Source: DASZHJ01 sp035280245
GTDB lineage: Bacteria; Pseudomonadota; Alphaproteobacteria; ATCC43930; CGMCC-115725
DNA: 30,919 nt
NCBI GenBank assembly: GCA_035280245.1
Contig: DATEGF010000310.1
Location: 1-30,919, forward strand
Reading direction: 5' to 3'
Part shown: in pieces, positions 22,825 through 30,919 of the stretch
Layout: each line of letters begins with the position of its first letter
Position numbering within the stretch: position 1 is the first letter of the stretch
The notes under the pieces: generated by a model
What the model saw: only the letters and a program-made list of their open reading frames with translations
Database searches by the model: none
What the model was told of the DNA's origin: nothing
Position numbers and translations under genes: made by a program

Positions 22825-22990
22825 CACTGAAGGGAGGCGCACCCCTTATGCTGCCGCTCACGACAGAGCCTGCGGCAAAACGACCGATGCCAAGAATCCG
22901 CTGCGGCACCGTGGACTTCACATCCGCGTGAAGGGCTACCGCAACTTCACCTCAGTATCAACGCTGCACTGCGTGAAATTGTTTGGAGTT

Positions 22991-24754
22991 TCATTCACCA
23001 GCCGGGACGGTCGCTGCCTGTTTTCTGAGCAGAGCAGTCTTCCCGGAATCGATGCGGCCCTTCGCGTCGATCGCGACGCCGTAGTCGCGCTCGGCCTCCT
23101 CGCGCGTGATCAGGCCGTCGAGCACGTCATCGAGGACGCGTTGGGGCGCGCGCTTGTGGGGATCGCCGAAGCCGCCGCCGCCGGGCAGGCCGAGGCGGAT
23201 CGTGTCCTTGGGCGGCACCGTCTGGCGGCCCTTCGGGCGGATCGGCCGGCCGGAAAGCAGCTCGACGCTCCCCGGTGCACCCTTGCCGCCGCCGTTGCGG
23301 CCGCGCGCGGGGTTCTTCACGCGCTCGAAATTGCAGAGCAGCGCCACCGGCGTGCCGTCGGCGCCCGTCAGCTCGATCACCTGGCCCAAGCCGCCGCGCT
23401 GCTCGCCGGCGCCGCCCGAGCTCTCGCGGAACTCGCGGCGCTTGAATACCACCGGCGCGATGCTCTCGGTCGCCTCGACCGGAATGGTGCGGACGCCGCT
23501 CGGAAACGCGGTGACGCTGAGCCCGTCCTTGCCGGGCCGCGCGCCGGCGCCGCCGCAATGGAAGATCACGCTGGAGAATTCCGGCAGCGAGCCCGCATCG
23601 GTGCCGTCGCCGACCTCGTCCACCAGCGAGCCGCCGCCGAAGATCTGCGGGTTCCAGAGCGAGGAGGCGCCCTCGGCGGGAACGCCGCCCGGCAGCACCT
23701 GGTGCAGGCACCCGAACACGAGGTCGGGCAGCATGTGGCCGACCGTGTGGCGTGCGGCGACGGCCCAAGGCCGCTTCACGTTGAGGACGCAGCCCTCGGG
23801 CGCGCTGATCGTGATGGGTGCCAGCGAGCCGGCGTTGTTCGGCACCTCCGGCGCCACCAGGCATTTCACGCCGAAGGCCGTGTAAGCGAGCGTGTAGTTG
23901 TAGACGACATTGATGCCGAAGGCCGAGGCCGGCGACGTGCCGTCGAAGTTCACGTGGATGCCGTCGTCGGAGATGGTGAGCGCCCCGTTGAGCAGAAGGG
24001 GTTTGTCGTAGCCGTCCATCTGCACGCTGTTGCGATAGGTGCCCTTCTTGAGCGCGCGGACCTTGGCGAGCGTCGCCTCGCGCGAGGCCTCGATGATGGT
24101 CTCGCCGAGATTGTCGAGATCGCCGATCTTGAACTCGTCCATCATCTCGACGAGGCGCTTCGAGCCCTCCTCGTTGCAGGCGCAGAGCGCGTAGATGTCG
24201 CCCTCGACCTGCAGCGGCTCGCGCACGTTGGCGCGGACCATACGGAGCAGGTCCTCGTTCATCGTGCCTTCGCGTGCCAAGGGCATGATCGGGATCGAGA
24301 GACCTTCCTCGAACACCTGCCGCCCGTCCGGCCCCATGCCGAGCCCGCCGATATCGACCACGTGGACCGTGCAGGCGAAGAGCCCGACCGGTTTCCCGTT
24401 GTGGAAGCTCGGCGTCACCACGGTGATGTCGTGGAGATGGCCCGAGGTCTGCCAGGGATCGTTCGTGATGTAGTGATCGCCCGGCTTCATGGTCTCGAGC
24501 GGATAGGCCTTGAGGAAGTGCACCACCGCATTCGCCATGGAGTTCACATGGCCCGGCGTGCCCGTGACCGCCTGCGCCAGCATCCGGCCCTCGCGATCGA
24601 AGACGCCCGCGGAAAGATCGCCCGCCTCGCGCACCGACGTGCTGAAGGCCGTGCGGATCATGGTCTGCGCCTGCTCCTCGACCACGGCGATGAGCCGGCT
24701 CCACATGATCTGCGTGTGGATCTGCGCGAGAGCGGTGTTCGGGCGTGCGACCAT
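22991..24754 (-). CDS. hyuB: Hydantoinase B / oxoprolinase-family protein (HyuB)
   Basis: 587 residues from ATG 24754 (CGGAG 6 nt upstream). The frame continues upstream to 25129 but that extension is antisense to and overlaps the membrane-protein gene, so it is excluded. The N-terminus WSRLIAVVEEQAQTMIRTAFSTSVREAGDLSAGVFD and ITNDPWQTSGHLHDITVVTP (about 87-106) and ARHTVGHMLPDLVFGCL are diagnostic of HyuB. With HyuA it forms an ATP-dependent amide/lactam hydrolase (N-methylhydantoin, 5-oxoproline or related substrate); the actual substrate is unknown. The gene ends near an AT-rich inverted repeat (TGAAA-N10-TTTCA, 22974-22993). Confidence 0.94.
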   Translation of the reverse strand: MVARPNTALAQIHTQIMWSRLIAVVEEQAQTMIRTAFSTSVREAGDLSAGVFDREGRMLAQAVTGTPGHVNSMANAVVHFLKAYPLETMKPGDHYITNDPWQTSGHLHDITVVTPSFHNGKPVGLFACTVHVVDIGGLGMGPDGRQVFEEGLSIPIMPLAREGTMNEDLLRMVRANVREPLQVEGDIYALCACNEEGSKRLVEMMDEFKIGDLDNLGETIIEASREATLAKVRALKKGTYRNSVQMDGYDKPLLLNGALTISDDGIHVNFDGTSPASAFGINVVYNYTLAYTAFGVKCLVAPEVPNNAGSLAPITISAPEGCVLNVKRPWAVAARHTVGHMLPDLVFGCLHQVLPGGVPAEGASSLWNPQIFGGGSLVDEVGDGTDAGSLPEFSSVIFHCGGAGARPGKDGLSVTAFPSGVRTIPVEATESIAPVVFKRREFRESSGGAGEQRGGLGQVIELTGADGTPVALLCNFERVKNPARGRNGGGKGAPGSVELLSGRPIRPKGRQTVPPKDTIRLGLPGGGGFGDPHKRAPQRVLDDVLDGLITREEAERDYGVAIDAKGRIDSGKTALLRKQAATVPAGE

Positions 24755-24788
24755 GGGCTGCTCCGGTGCGCGAGGAATGGTGGCAGTC

Positions 24789-25322
24789 CTAGGCAGAGCG
24801 AGTGACGGTGTCAATTCCGCCGCGGCGAAACCGCTGCACGAGCGCGCAGCCCACGACGACAACACCTCCGACGATACCCGAGGTATAACTCGCAAGATGT
24901 GCCCATGCATCCGCCGTGAAGGCAGTGTGTTTCTCCGGCGGGATGACTGCGGCCCATCCTCCAGGCACCCGAATCTCGCCAGTCGCGAAGAGGTAAGCCC
25001 CGAGCACACCGGCAACAATCGCAGAGAGTGCTGCGAAGGCGAGCAGTCGCAAGATAAGCGAGCGAACGTCGGCAAGCACGAGCCGCCGCCGCGCGCCGAA
25101 ACGGGAGGCGGTTGCCAGAAGGAGCCCAAGCGGCAAGCCCACCCACCAGGTCGCTAGGATGCCCCAGCCGATCGCCAGTAGGAACGGAGACCGAGTGGGG
25201 AACACCGCCGGGTGCGCGACGGTGAAATATTCGACGCACAGGTGCGCCGTCACTTGATCCTGCGCAATGCCGTAGGCGATGGCAGCGAGCAGGGAGAAAA
25301 GCACGATTTTCGCAAACTCCAT
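24789..25322 (-). CDS. Conserved membrane protein of unknown function between hyuA and hyuB
   Basis: 177 residues with four hydrophobic helices (about 4-20, 46-70, 88-111, 145-162). The first loop contains AQDQVTAHLCVEYFTVAHPAVF, a conserved feature I recall from a widespread uncharacterised membrane family. Basic RRR and ERF-like residues flank the helices. It has no recognised catalytic motif. It sits between hyuA (160 nt upstream) and hyuB (34 nt downstream), an unusual interruption of a gene pair that is normally contiguous; whether it takes part in hydantoin metabolism is unknown. Confidence 0.8.
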   Translation of the reverse strand: MEFAKIVLFSLLAAIAYGIAQDQVTAHLCVEYFTVAHPAVFPTRSPFLLAIGWGILATWWVGLPLGLLLATASRFGARRRLVLADVRSLILRLLAFAALSAIVAGVLGAYLFATGEIRVPGGWAAVIPPEKHTAFTADAWAHLASYTSGIVGGVVVVGCALVQRFRRGGIDTVTRSA

Positions 25323-25418
25323 GGCTGCTCCCTCGACGCGCCAACGCAGACTCGGGCTAGAGCGCGCCCCGCTGACTTGGAACCACTCCCCAGGACTTGA
25401 CCGCAGGAGTCTACGTGG

Positions 25419-25442
25419 ATGGCCGGGTCAAAGCCCGGCCAT
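25419..25442. repeat. REP-like extragenic palindrome
   Basis: ATGGCCGGG (25419-25427) and CCCGGCCAT (25434-25442) form a perfect 9-bp stem with loop TCAAAG. On the - strand this reads like the GTCATGGCCGGGCTT...CCCGGCCATCC element repeated in many Bradyrhizobium-like genomes (recalled, not checked). It sits between hyuA and the membrane-protein gene, where it may act as an mRNA stabiliser or terminator. Confidence 0.6.
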
Positions 25443-25482
25443 GACGAACAATGGGTGACCGCTTTCGTCGACAGATCGCCGT

Positions 25483-27573
25483 TCACGCATCCTTGCGGCG
25501 CGTCAGTGCAATATAGCCGAAGCCGTCGATCTCGGCGTCGAAGAGCGGGCTCACGACCGTCGAGGTCTCGTCCTCGGCGACGACGGCGGGACCCTTGATG
25601 CGGGCGCCGGGCGTGAGCTCCGGCCGCCAATAGATCGGCACGTCCAGGAACTCGCCCGTGTTAGGGTCGAACACCTTGCGATGCGAGCGCGGCTTGGGCT
25701 CGTAGCGCTTGGTCGGGACGGGCTTGGCGAGCGTGCCCTCGGCGGGCGCGCTCACCGAGACGACCCAGCTCAGGATCTCCACGTCGACGCCGGGGATCGC
25801 ACGAGCGTAGAGCCAGCGATAGGCAGCCTCGAAGAGCTCCGTCACGTGCGCGGTGTCATCCTTCGTGAAGGCGCGGACCGGCAGGTTGACCGCGATCTCG
25901 TGGCCCTGGCCGCGGTAACGCATGAAGGCCGAGCGCTGCTCGACGAGCGTCGCATCAGGCGCGCCGCGTCGCACGATCGCCTCGGCCTCCGCACGCATCT
26001 CTCCGAGGAGCTTGTTCACGGTCGCCGCGTTGAAGGTGCTCACCCGCTCGAGATGGCTCCGCACGATCTCGTAGGCAACGGGCGCGCGGAGGAAGCCGAT
26101 GGCGGAGCCGACGCCGGCGTTCGCGGGGATCAGCACGCGGGCGACGCCGAGCTTTTCCGCGACGCGCGACGCGTGGATGGGTGCGGCACCGCCGAAGGCG
26201 ATGAGGGTGCGCGGACGCACGTCCTTGCCGCTCTCGATCGCATGGACTCGGGCGGCATTCGCCATGTTCTCGTCCACCATCTCGCTGACGCCAAGGGCCG
26301 CGAGTTCGGTGTTGAGCCCGAGGCGTCCGCCGAGCCGGCCCGCGATCTCGCGCTTCGAGCCCGCGACGTCGAGCTTCATGTCGCCGCCGGAGAATGTTGC
26401 GGGATCGATCCGGCCCAGCACGACATCGGCATCCGTCACCGTGGGCTCGACGCCGCCGCGGGCGTAGCAGACGGGTCCCGGCTCCGAGCCCGCGCTGTCG
26501 GGACCGACGGCGATGCGCCCCATGGCGTCGATGCGCGCGATCGAGCCGCCGCCGGCGCCGATCTCGACCATCTCGATCACGGGTATGCGCAGAGGCAGGC
26601 CGCTCCCCTTCAGAAAGCGATAGATGCGCGCGACCTCGAAGAGCCGGTTGGTCTGTGGCTGCGCGTGGTCGATGAGGCAGATCTTGGCCGTTGTGCCGCC
26701 CATGTCGAAGGAGAGCACCTGGTCGAGCCCGTGCTGCTTGGCGATCCGGCTGGCGAAGATGGCGCCACCGGCGGGGCCGGACTCCACCAGCCGCACGGGA
26801 AAGCGGATCGCGGTTTCGACCGTGGTGATGCCGCCGCCCGAGGTCATCAGGAAGAGCGGGCAGCGGAAGCCCGCGCGCTTGAGCTCCTCGTCGAGCTTGG
26901 CGACGTAGCGTCCCATCAGCGGTTGCACGTAGGCGTTGGCGCAGGCGGTGGAAAGCCGCTCGTATTCGCGCATCTCCGGCGAGACCTCGGAGGAGAGCGT
27001 CACGCCCATCTTCGGGAAGCGCTTGGCGACGGCCGCGCCCACGCGCTGCTCGTGCTCGGGATTGGTGAAGCTGTGCAGGAACCCGACCGCGACGGCCTCG
27101 ATCCCCTGGGCCTCGAGCGTGTCGAGGGCCTGGCTCACGCTCGCGGCGTCGAGCGGCGTCAGCACCTTGCCCTGCGCATTGGTGCGCTCGCGGATCGGGA
27201 GCCGCCAGCGCCGCGGCACCAGCGGCGGCGGCAGGTCGATGTTGATGTCGTACTGCTCGAACCGGTTCTCGTGCCGGATCTCCAGCACGTCGCGGAATCC
27301 CTCGGTGGTGAGGAGAGCCGTCCTGGCGCCCTTGCGCTCGATGAGCGCATTGGTCGCGAGCGTGGTGCCGTGGATCACCAGCCCGACCTGGGTGGGCTCG
27401 ATCTTGGCCTCGCCGATCACGGCCCGGATCGCCGCCAGCACGCCTTCCTCGGGTGCCTTGGTCGTGGTGAGGATCTTGGAGGTGAAGCGGCGCTCGCCGA
27501 GCTCGAGGGCCACGTCGGTGAAGGTGCCGCCGATATCGACGCCCAGGCGGGCAGCAGCTGCTGGGGAGGTCAA
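25483..27573 (-). CDS. hyuA: Hydantoinase A / oxoprolinase-family protein (HyuA)
   Basis: 696 residues from a TTG at 27573 (AAGGTGA 7 nt upstream), which puts GVDIGGTFTDVALE at residues about 11-24, the normal position of the first ATP-binding motif of this ASKHA-fold family. Other hallmarks: VIHGTTLATNALIERKGART, SSEVSPEMREYERLSTACANAYV, SGPAGGAIFAS, LSFDMGGTTAKICLI and IEIGAGGGSIARID-like sequence with DADVVLGR. The frame is open further upstream to 27702 but that stretch does not resemble the family. It provides the ATP-dependent half of the HyuAB enzyme. Confidence 0.93.
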   Translation of the reverse strand: MTSPAAAARLGVDIGGTFTDVALELGERRFTSKILTTTKAPEEGVLAAIRAVIGEAKIEPTQVGLVIHGTTLATNALIERKGARTALLTTEGFRDVLEIRHENRFEQYDINIDLPPPLVPRRWRLPIRERTNAQGKVLTPLDAASVSQALDTLEAQGIEAVAVGFLHSFTNPEHEQRVGAAVAKRFPKMGVTLSSEVSPEMREYERLSTACANAYVQPLMGRYVAKLDEELKRAGFRCPLFLMTSGGGITTVETAIRFPVRLVESGPAGGAIFASRIAKQHGLDQVLSFDMGGTTAKICLIDHAQPQTNRLFEVARIYRFLKGSGLPLRIPVIEMVEIGAGGGSIARIDAMGRIAVGPDSAGSEPGPVCYARGGVEPTVTDADVVLGRIDPATFSGGDMKLDVAGSKREIAGRLGGRLGLNTELAALGVSEMVDENMANAARVHAIESGKDVRPRTLIAFGGAAPIHASRVAEKLGVARVLIPANAGVGSAIGFLRAPVAYEIVRSHLERVSTFNAATVNKLLGEMRAEAEAIVRRGAPDATLVEQRSAFMRYRGQGHEIAVNLPVRAFTKDDTAHVTELFEAAYRWLYARAIPGVDVEILSWVVSVSAPAEGTLAKPVPTKRYEPKPRSHRKVFDPNTGEFLDVPIYWRPELTPGARIKGPAVVAEDETSTVVSPLFDAEIDGFGYIALTRRKDA

Positions 27574-27753
27574 GGGAGAGTCACCTTCGGATGATCGGCC
27601 GCACGATCCTCTAGGGGTCGCGAGCGCCGTGTGACGGATGCCATGATCGACGCAATGACGACCGAGGGCAACAGGATCAAGCCTGACCTGACCCGCGGAC
27701 ATGGCGCCCTCGCCTGTCGATTCATACCGCCGCTCGCATGAGGCCGGCGATTG

Positions 27754-28686
27754 TCAGGAGCGGACGCCGCCGACCAGATCGAGGAAGTGAATGGGCGCCA
27801 AAGCCTTTTGCCCACTCGGCAGGCACTGCAAGACAAGGGTGGAAAATGTCTTGAGATCATTCAGATGCAAGATGCCAATGGTTTCATGGGGCGGCTGCGG
27901 CATGACGAACCGAGCGTTGTCGGTATCGATCCAGGGCAGGCCACGGTTCATCACGTAGTTGCTCGTCATTGGCTGCGGTGCCACCGCGATCCTGCCGGTA
28001 CGGATCGCGATGTTGAGCGCCTGCTGCTCGACGAGCGGGTGCACGGCGCGCGAGAGCCCGGCCTCGATGAGCTCACCATAGACCGCCCAGCTCGGTGACT
28101 CCCGGCGAAGAGCCCAAACTCCCCCGTTGAAGTTGGTCATGCCGCCATATTTCGCTTCGGCTTCCGTGCCGAAACAGTCCCGGAAGCATTTGCGTGCCTC
28201 CCGCTCCGTGGATTCCGCGGTGATCTTGAAGGGGCGGGTCGTCCCGTCCGCCTGCACAGTATCGATGGAGACGCCGAGGCCGCGTTGTTCCTCGACGATC
28301 GCCATTCGGCCTGATCGGGCGTCAGCGATGAGAGTTGCGACGGCGCTCCATTCCTGGACCCACGTATCGGCATCGAGCCAGACGAGGATCTCGGCGTCGT
28401 CGACGTAACGGGGTAGATGGGGGCGCGCGGTGAGGCCTCGGAATGTCAGGGGGAGATCACGGTCGGCCTTCGCGTACCACTCCGGCGGCAGGATCCGCTC
28501 CACGAGCGGTGTCAAGGTTTGAACCTGCACCGGCGAGAGTCCAAGGTCGAGAACGCGGATTCGCGGCGGCGCCGGTGCCAACCTCAACAATGAGAGCACC
28601 AGTCCGAGGCACATACTGAAAAACCTCGTGTCGGCGGCGGTGAAGATGACGACGTCGCTCTTGGCGACCGAAAAGGCATTCCTCAC
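27754..28686 (-). CDS. GT8-like glycosyltransferase (GT-A fold)
   Basis: 310 residues from a GTG at 28686; starting at the later Met25 would remove the first strand VVIFTAADTRFF. The DxD metal motif is LDADTW (D105-A-D107), followed by NFNGGVWALRR (185-195), EQQALN (220-225) and a late HLNDLK (274-279), the layout of GT8-like retaining transferases. LGLVLSLLRL near residue 27 is hydrophobic but is not a convincing signal anchor. Donor and acceptor are unknown. It is divergent from the TPR-OGT-like gene (174 nt between starts), which suggests a shared glycosylation role. Confidence 0.82.
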   Translation of the reverse strand: MRNAFSVAKSDVVIFTAADTRFFSMCLGLVLSLLRLAPAPPRIRVLDLGLSPVQVQTLTPLVERILPPEWYAKADRDLPLTFRGLTARPHLPRYVDDAEILVWLDADTWVQEWSAVATLIADARSGRMAIVEEQRGLGVSIDTVQADGTTRPFKITAESTEREARKCFRDCFGTEAEAKYGGMTNFNGGVWALRRESPSWAVYGELIEAGLSRAVHPLVEQQALNIAIRTGRIAVAPQPMTSNYVMNRGLPWIDTDNARFVMPQPPHETIGILHLNDLKTFSTLVLQCLPSGQKALAPIHFLDLVGGVRS

Positions 28687-28860
28687 TGCGGCACCCGATG
28701 AGACCAGCCCTCCCGGTCCTTATCGCGACCGATAGCGTCTGGCAAGGATCGTACGTCCGCTCGCCGAGCCGTGGGGACGCTGAGCCTGTTTCGTTCGTGA
28801 CGACCGTCGATCGCGCGGTAAAATCGGGGTCCGCGAGTCCGATAACGGAAAGCCCTCACT

Positions 28861-30919
28861 GTGCGTGGCGCGAACCCAAACTTGGCGCAAGCTCTTCAGC
28901 ACGCTCATTCCGCGCATCAGGCGGGCCACTTCGCAGAGGCCGAGCGGATGTACAGGCTCATCCTGCGCGCTGCGCCCAACCAGTTCGATGCGCTGCATCT
29001 GCTGGGCGTGCTGGCTGCCCAACTCGGCAGGCATGACGAGGCGAACCGATTGCTCGGGCGAGCGCTCAACGTCAATCCGCGCTCGGTGGAAGCGCTCAAC
29101 AATCGCGCCAACGTATTGCGTGCCCTCAAACGGTTCGATGAAGCCCTAATCAGCTGCGATCGGGCGCTGGCGATAAAGCCGGACTTTGCCGAGGCGCTCA
29201 ACAATCGTGGCAATGTGCTCCACGATTTGCGGAGGCACAATGAGGCTCTGCAGAGCTATGAGAAGGCGCTCGCCATCAGGCCCGACTACGCGAACGCGCT
29301 CGCCAACCGCGCCGACGTGCTGCGGGATCTCAAGCGGTACGACGAGGCGCTCGCAAGCTGCGAGCGCGCGCTGGCGGTCAACCCGGATCTCGCGGAGGCC
29401 CTCAACAATCGCGGCCTCGTGCTTCACCAAATGGGCCGCCGCGATGAATCTCTCGCGGCCTACGACAAGGCGCTCTCCGTCAAGCCGGGCTACGCCAAGG
29501 CGTTCGCGAACCGCGCCGGTGTCCTGCGCGACCTGGGGCGGTACACCGAAGCGCTCGAAAGTTGCGACCGCGCGCTGGCGATCGAGCCTGGCTCGGCCGA
29601 GTTTCTGCTGGTGCGCGCCGATGTGCTGCGGGCGGCCCGGCGCTACGCGGAAGCCATCGCGTGTCTCGACCGCGCGCTGGCGATCGAGCCTGCGAATGCC
29701 CACGCCTTGTCGAGCCGTGCCGATGCGCTCCTGGGCATGAGGCGGTGCCAGGAGGCGCTGGAAAGCTGCGACCGCGCGCTCGATCTTGTGCCGGACCTCG
29801 CCGAGGCCATGAATACCCGCGGAAGCGTGCTCAGGGAGCTGGGCAGATACGACGAAGCGAAGGCGAGCTACGAGCAAGCGGTCCGGATAGAGCCCGGCCT
29901 CGCCGAGGCGTACTACAACCTTGGGGGGTTGCTCAGGGAGCAAGGCAGGCGTGAGCAGGCGATTGCGCACTACGAGAAGGCGCTCGCGCTCAAGCCTGAG
30001 TTCGCGGAGGCGGAACTCGCGCTGTGCATGGCGCAACTGCCCATCATCTATCGAGACGAGCCCGAAATTGCGGGGCGGCGTGCGGACTTTGCGGCCCGGC
30101 TCAGAAAGCTCTGCGACGCTGTCGATCGGGGGCGACCAGCCGGGACGCTTGCCGCAGGATTGAGCTCGAGCCTGCCCTTCTACCTTGCCTATCAGGGCCA
30201 GGACGACCGTGAACTCCAGAGCCTCTACGGCGATCTCGCATTCCGGGTCATGGCCGATCGGTTTCCGGCGGCTCCTCTACCGCCGCCGGCGCGTGGTGGC
30301 GATCGCGTGCGGATCGGCATTGTCAGCGGGTACTTCCGGCGTCATTCGGTGTGGAAGATTCCTATCAAGGGCTGGTTGACTCAACTCGACAGGCGCCGCT
30401 TCGAGCTATTTGGCTATCATACGGGCTCGGAACATGACGCCGAGACGGAAATTGCCGAGGCCTTGTGCCAGCGTTTCGTGCGAGGCCCGCTGCCGGTCGA
30501 GCGCTGGCGAGCGGAGATTCTCGCGGATGCACCGCATGTGCTGATCTACCCGGAGGTCGGCATGGACGGCATGTCGCTGACCCTGGCGGCGCAACGCTTG
30601 GCCACCGTACAATGCAATGGCCTGGGCCATCCAGCTACCAGCGGGCTACCAACCATGGATCATGTGCTCAGCAGCGACCTGATGGAGCCACCGAACGGCG
30701 CAGAGCATTACAGGGAGCACCTCGTCCGGCTGCCCAATCTCGCCGTCTATTATGAGCCGCCGGACGCGCAGGCGCTTCCCCTCGACCGCAGAGTGCTCGG
30801 GTTGCTTGACGATACAGTCGCGTATTTCAGCGGGCAGTCGCTCTTCAAGTACCTCCCGCAATACGATCAGATCTATCCGCGGATTGCTCGCGAGGTCGGC
30901 AATTGCCAATTTGCCTTCA
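28861..30919 (+). CDS. TPR-repeat O-GlcNAc-transferase-like protein, SPINDLY type (partial, 3' end outside window)
   Basis: Open frame from GTG 28861 (an in-frame TAA lies at 28843-28845) through the window edge, 686 residues visible. Eleven tandem 34-residue TPRs cover about residues 8-381, most with the A-E-A-L-N-N-R...G-R-(Y/F)-D-E-A-L...(R/K)-A-L-A-I-x-P pattern. The region from about residue 480 then matches the GT41/OGT C-terminal domain: DRVRIGIVSGYFRRHSVWKIP, an HVLIYPEVGMDGMSLTLAAQRLATVQ stretch, GLGHPATSGLPTMDHVLSS and HLVRLPNLAVYYEPP. The catalytic end, including the last donor-binding part, is beyond the window. Bacterial relatives glycosylate proteins such as flagellins, or are of unknown role. 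TTG at 28882 is an alternative start. Confidence 0.85.
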   Translation, partial: MRGANPNLAQALQHAHSAHQAGHFAEAERMYRLILRAAPNQFDALHLLGVLAAQLGRHDEANRLLGRALNVNPRSVEALNNRANVLRALKRFDEALISCDRALAIKPDFAEALNNRGNVLHDLRRHNEALQSYEKALAIRPDYANALANRADVLRDLKRYDEALASCERALAVNPDLAEALNNRGLVLHQMGRRDESLAAYDKALSVKPGYAKAFANRAGVLRDLGRYTEALESCDRALAIEPGSAEFLLVRADVLRAARRYAEAIACLDRALAIEPANAHALSSRADALLGMRRCQEALESCDRALDLVPDLAEAMNTRGSVLRELGRYDEAKASYEQAVRIEPGLAEAYYNLGGLLREQGRREQAIAHYEKALALKPEFAEAELALCMAQLPIIYRDEPEIAGRRADFAARLRKLCDAVDRGRPAGTLAAGLSSSLPFYLAYQGQDDRELQSLYGDLAFRVMADRFPAAPLPPPARGGDRVRIGIVSGYFRRHSVWKIPIKGWLTQLDRRRFELFGYHTGSEHDAETEIAEALCQRFVRGPLPVERWRAEILADAPHVLIYPEVGMDGMSLTLAAQRLATVQCNGLGHPATSGLPTMDHVLSSDLMEPPNGAEHYREHLVRLPNLAVYYEPPDAQALPLDRRVLGLLDDTVAYFSGQSLFKYLPQYDQIYPRIAREVGNCQFAF

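Noticed and set aside
22974..22993. TGAAA-N10-TTTCA as a Fur or iron box for the salicylate-synthase-like gene
   Set aside because: It does not match Fur, Irr or RirA consensus and lies about 150 nt from the start, at the stop of hyuB; it is more likely a weak hairpin.
22928..24805. 625-codon + strand open frame opposite hyuB
   Set aside because: Antisense of a clear HyuB; composition is Arg/Asp/His/Leu-rich and has no recognisable fold.
24755..25129. N-terminal extension of HyuB
   Set aside because: The extra residues do not match HyuB and overlap the membrane-protein gene; ATG 24754 has a ribosome-binding site and fits the family.
25681..27594. 637-codon + strand open frame opposite hyuA
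   Set aside because: Antisense of a clear HyuA; same shadow composition.
27574..27702. N-terminal extension of HyuA
   Set aside because: The stretch does not resemble the family; TTG 27573 with AAGGTGA places GVDIGGTFTD correctly.
28960..30000. Regular DNA repeats of about 102 bp considered as a CRISPR-like or satellite array
   Set aside because: They are in frame and encode 34-residue TPR units of one protein.

Overview
The window is a GC-rich (roughly two-thirds G+C), densely coded stretch of a bacterial chromosome. It is most likely from an alphaproteobacterium of the Rhizobiales/Rhodospirillales type. That inference rests on a GcvA-like LysR regulator divergent from a DUF1127 protein, a palindromic extragenic repeat of the kind common in Bradyrhizobium-like genomes, and the density of Liv-type ABC, M81, SMP-30 and hydantoinase genes. 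No rRNA, tRNA, CRISPR array, transposase or phage gene was seen. No gene-free stretch exceeds 300 bases. The longest is 9453-9707 (about 255 nt); apart from a paired structure at 9453-9486 nothing was recognised in it.

Layout. 1-180 is the tail of a SelA-like PLP enzyme. 310-789 is a VOC/PhnB-like protein, 802-2328 (-) an M81/MlrC peptidase, and 2419-2892 a half-size EamA transporter. 3057-3941 (-) is a LysR regulator facing a DUF1127 gene (4062-4457) across a region with four copies of one hexameric half-site. 4566-6528 (+) is an AraC regulator, a 54-residue Cys-rich protein and an alpha/beta hydrolase. 6532-9452 (-) holds a TAXI-type binding protein without signal peptide, a secreted matrixin-like protease and an SMP-30 lactonase-like protein. 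9708-10511 is an HpcH/HpaI aldolase. 10512-11312 (-) is a formyltransferase-like gene behind a complete branched-chain-amino-acid-type ABC transporter (livK-H-M-G-F, 15979 down to 11424).

Divergent from the transporter is a + strand run, 16083-21469: a ModA-like protein without signal peptide, a EutQ-like cupin, a peptidase-fold protein that matches the DMSP lyase DddP, a DauA-like FAD amino-acid dehydrogenase, a GpsA-like dehydrogenase and an SDR. The last five are separated by only 3-20 nt and look like one catabolic operon. With the transporter alongside, the simplest reading is uptake and breakdown of a small zwitterionic or amino-acid-like compound. This is the most interesting part of the window.

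From 21439 the - strand carries a salicylate-synthase-like chorismate enzyme, HyuB, a four-helix membrane protein and HyuA (hydantoinase/oxoprolinase pair), then a GT8-like glycosyltransferase. Divergent from the last is a large TPR-SPINDLY-type O-GlcNAc-transferase-like gene that runs off the end of the window.
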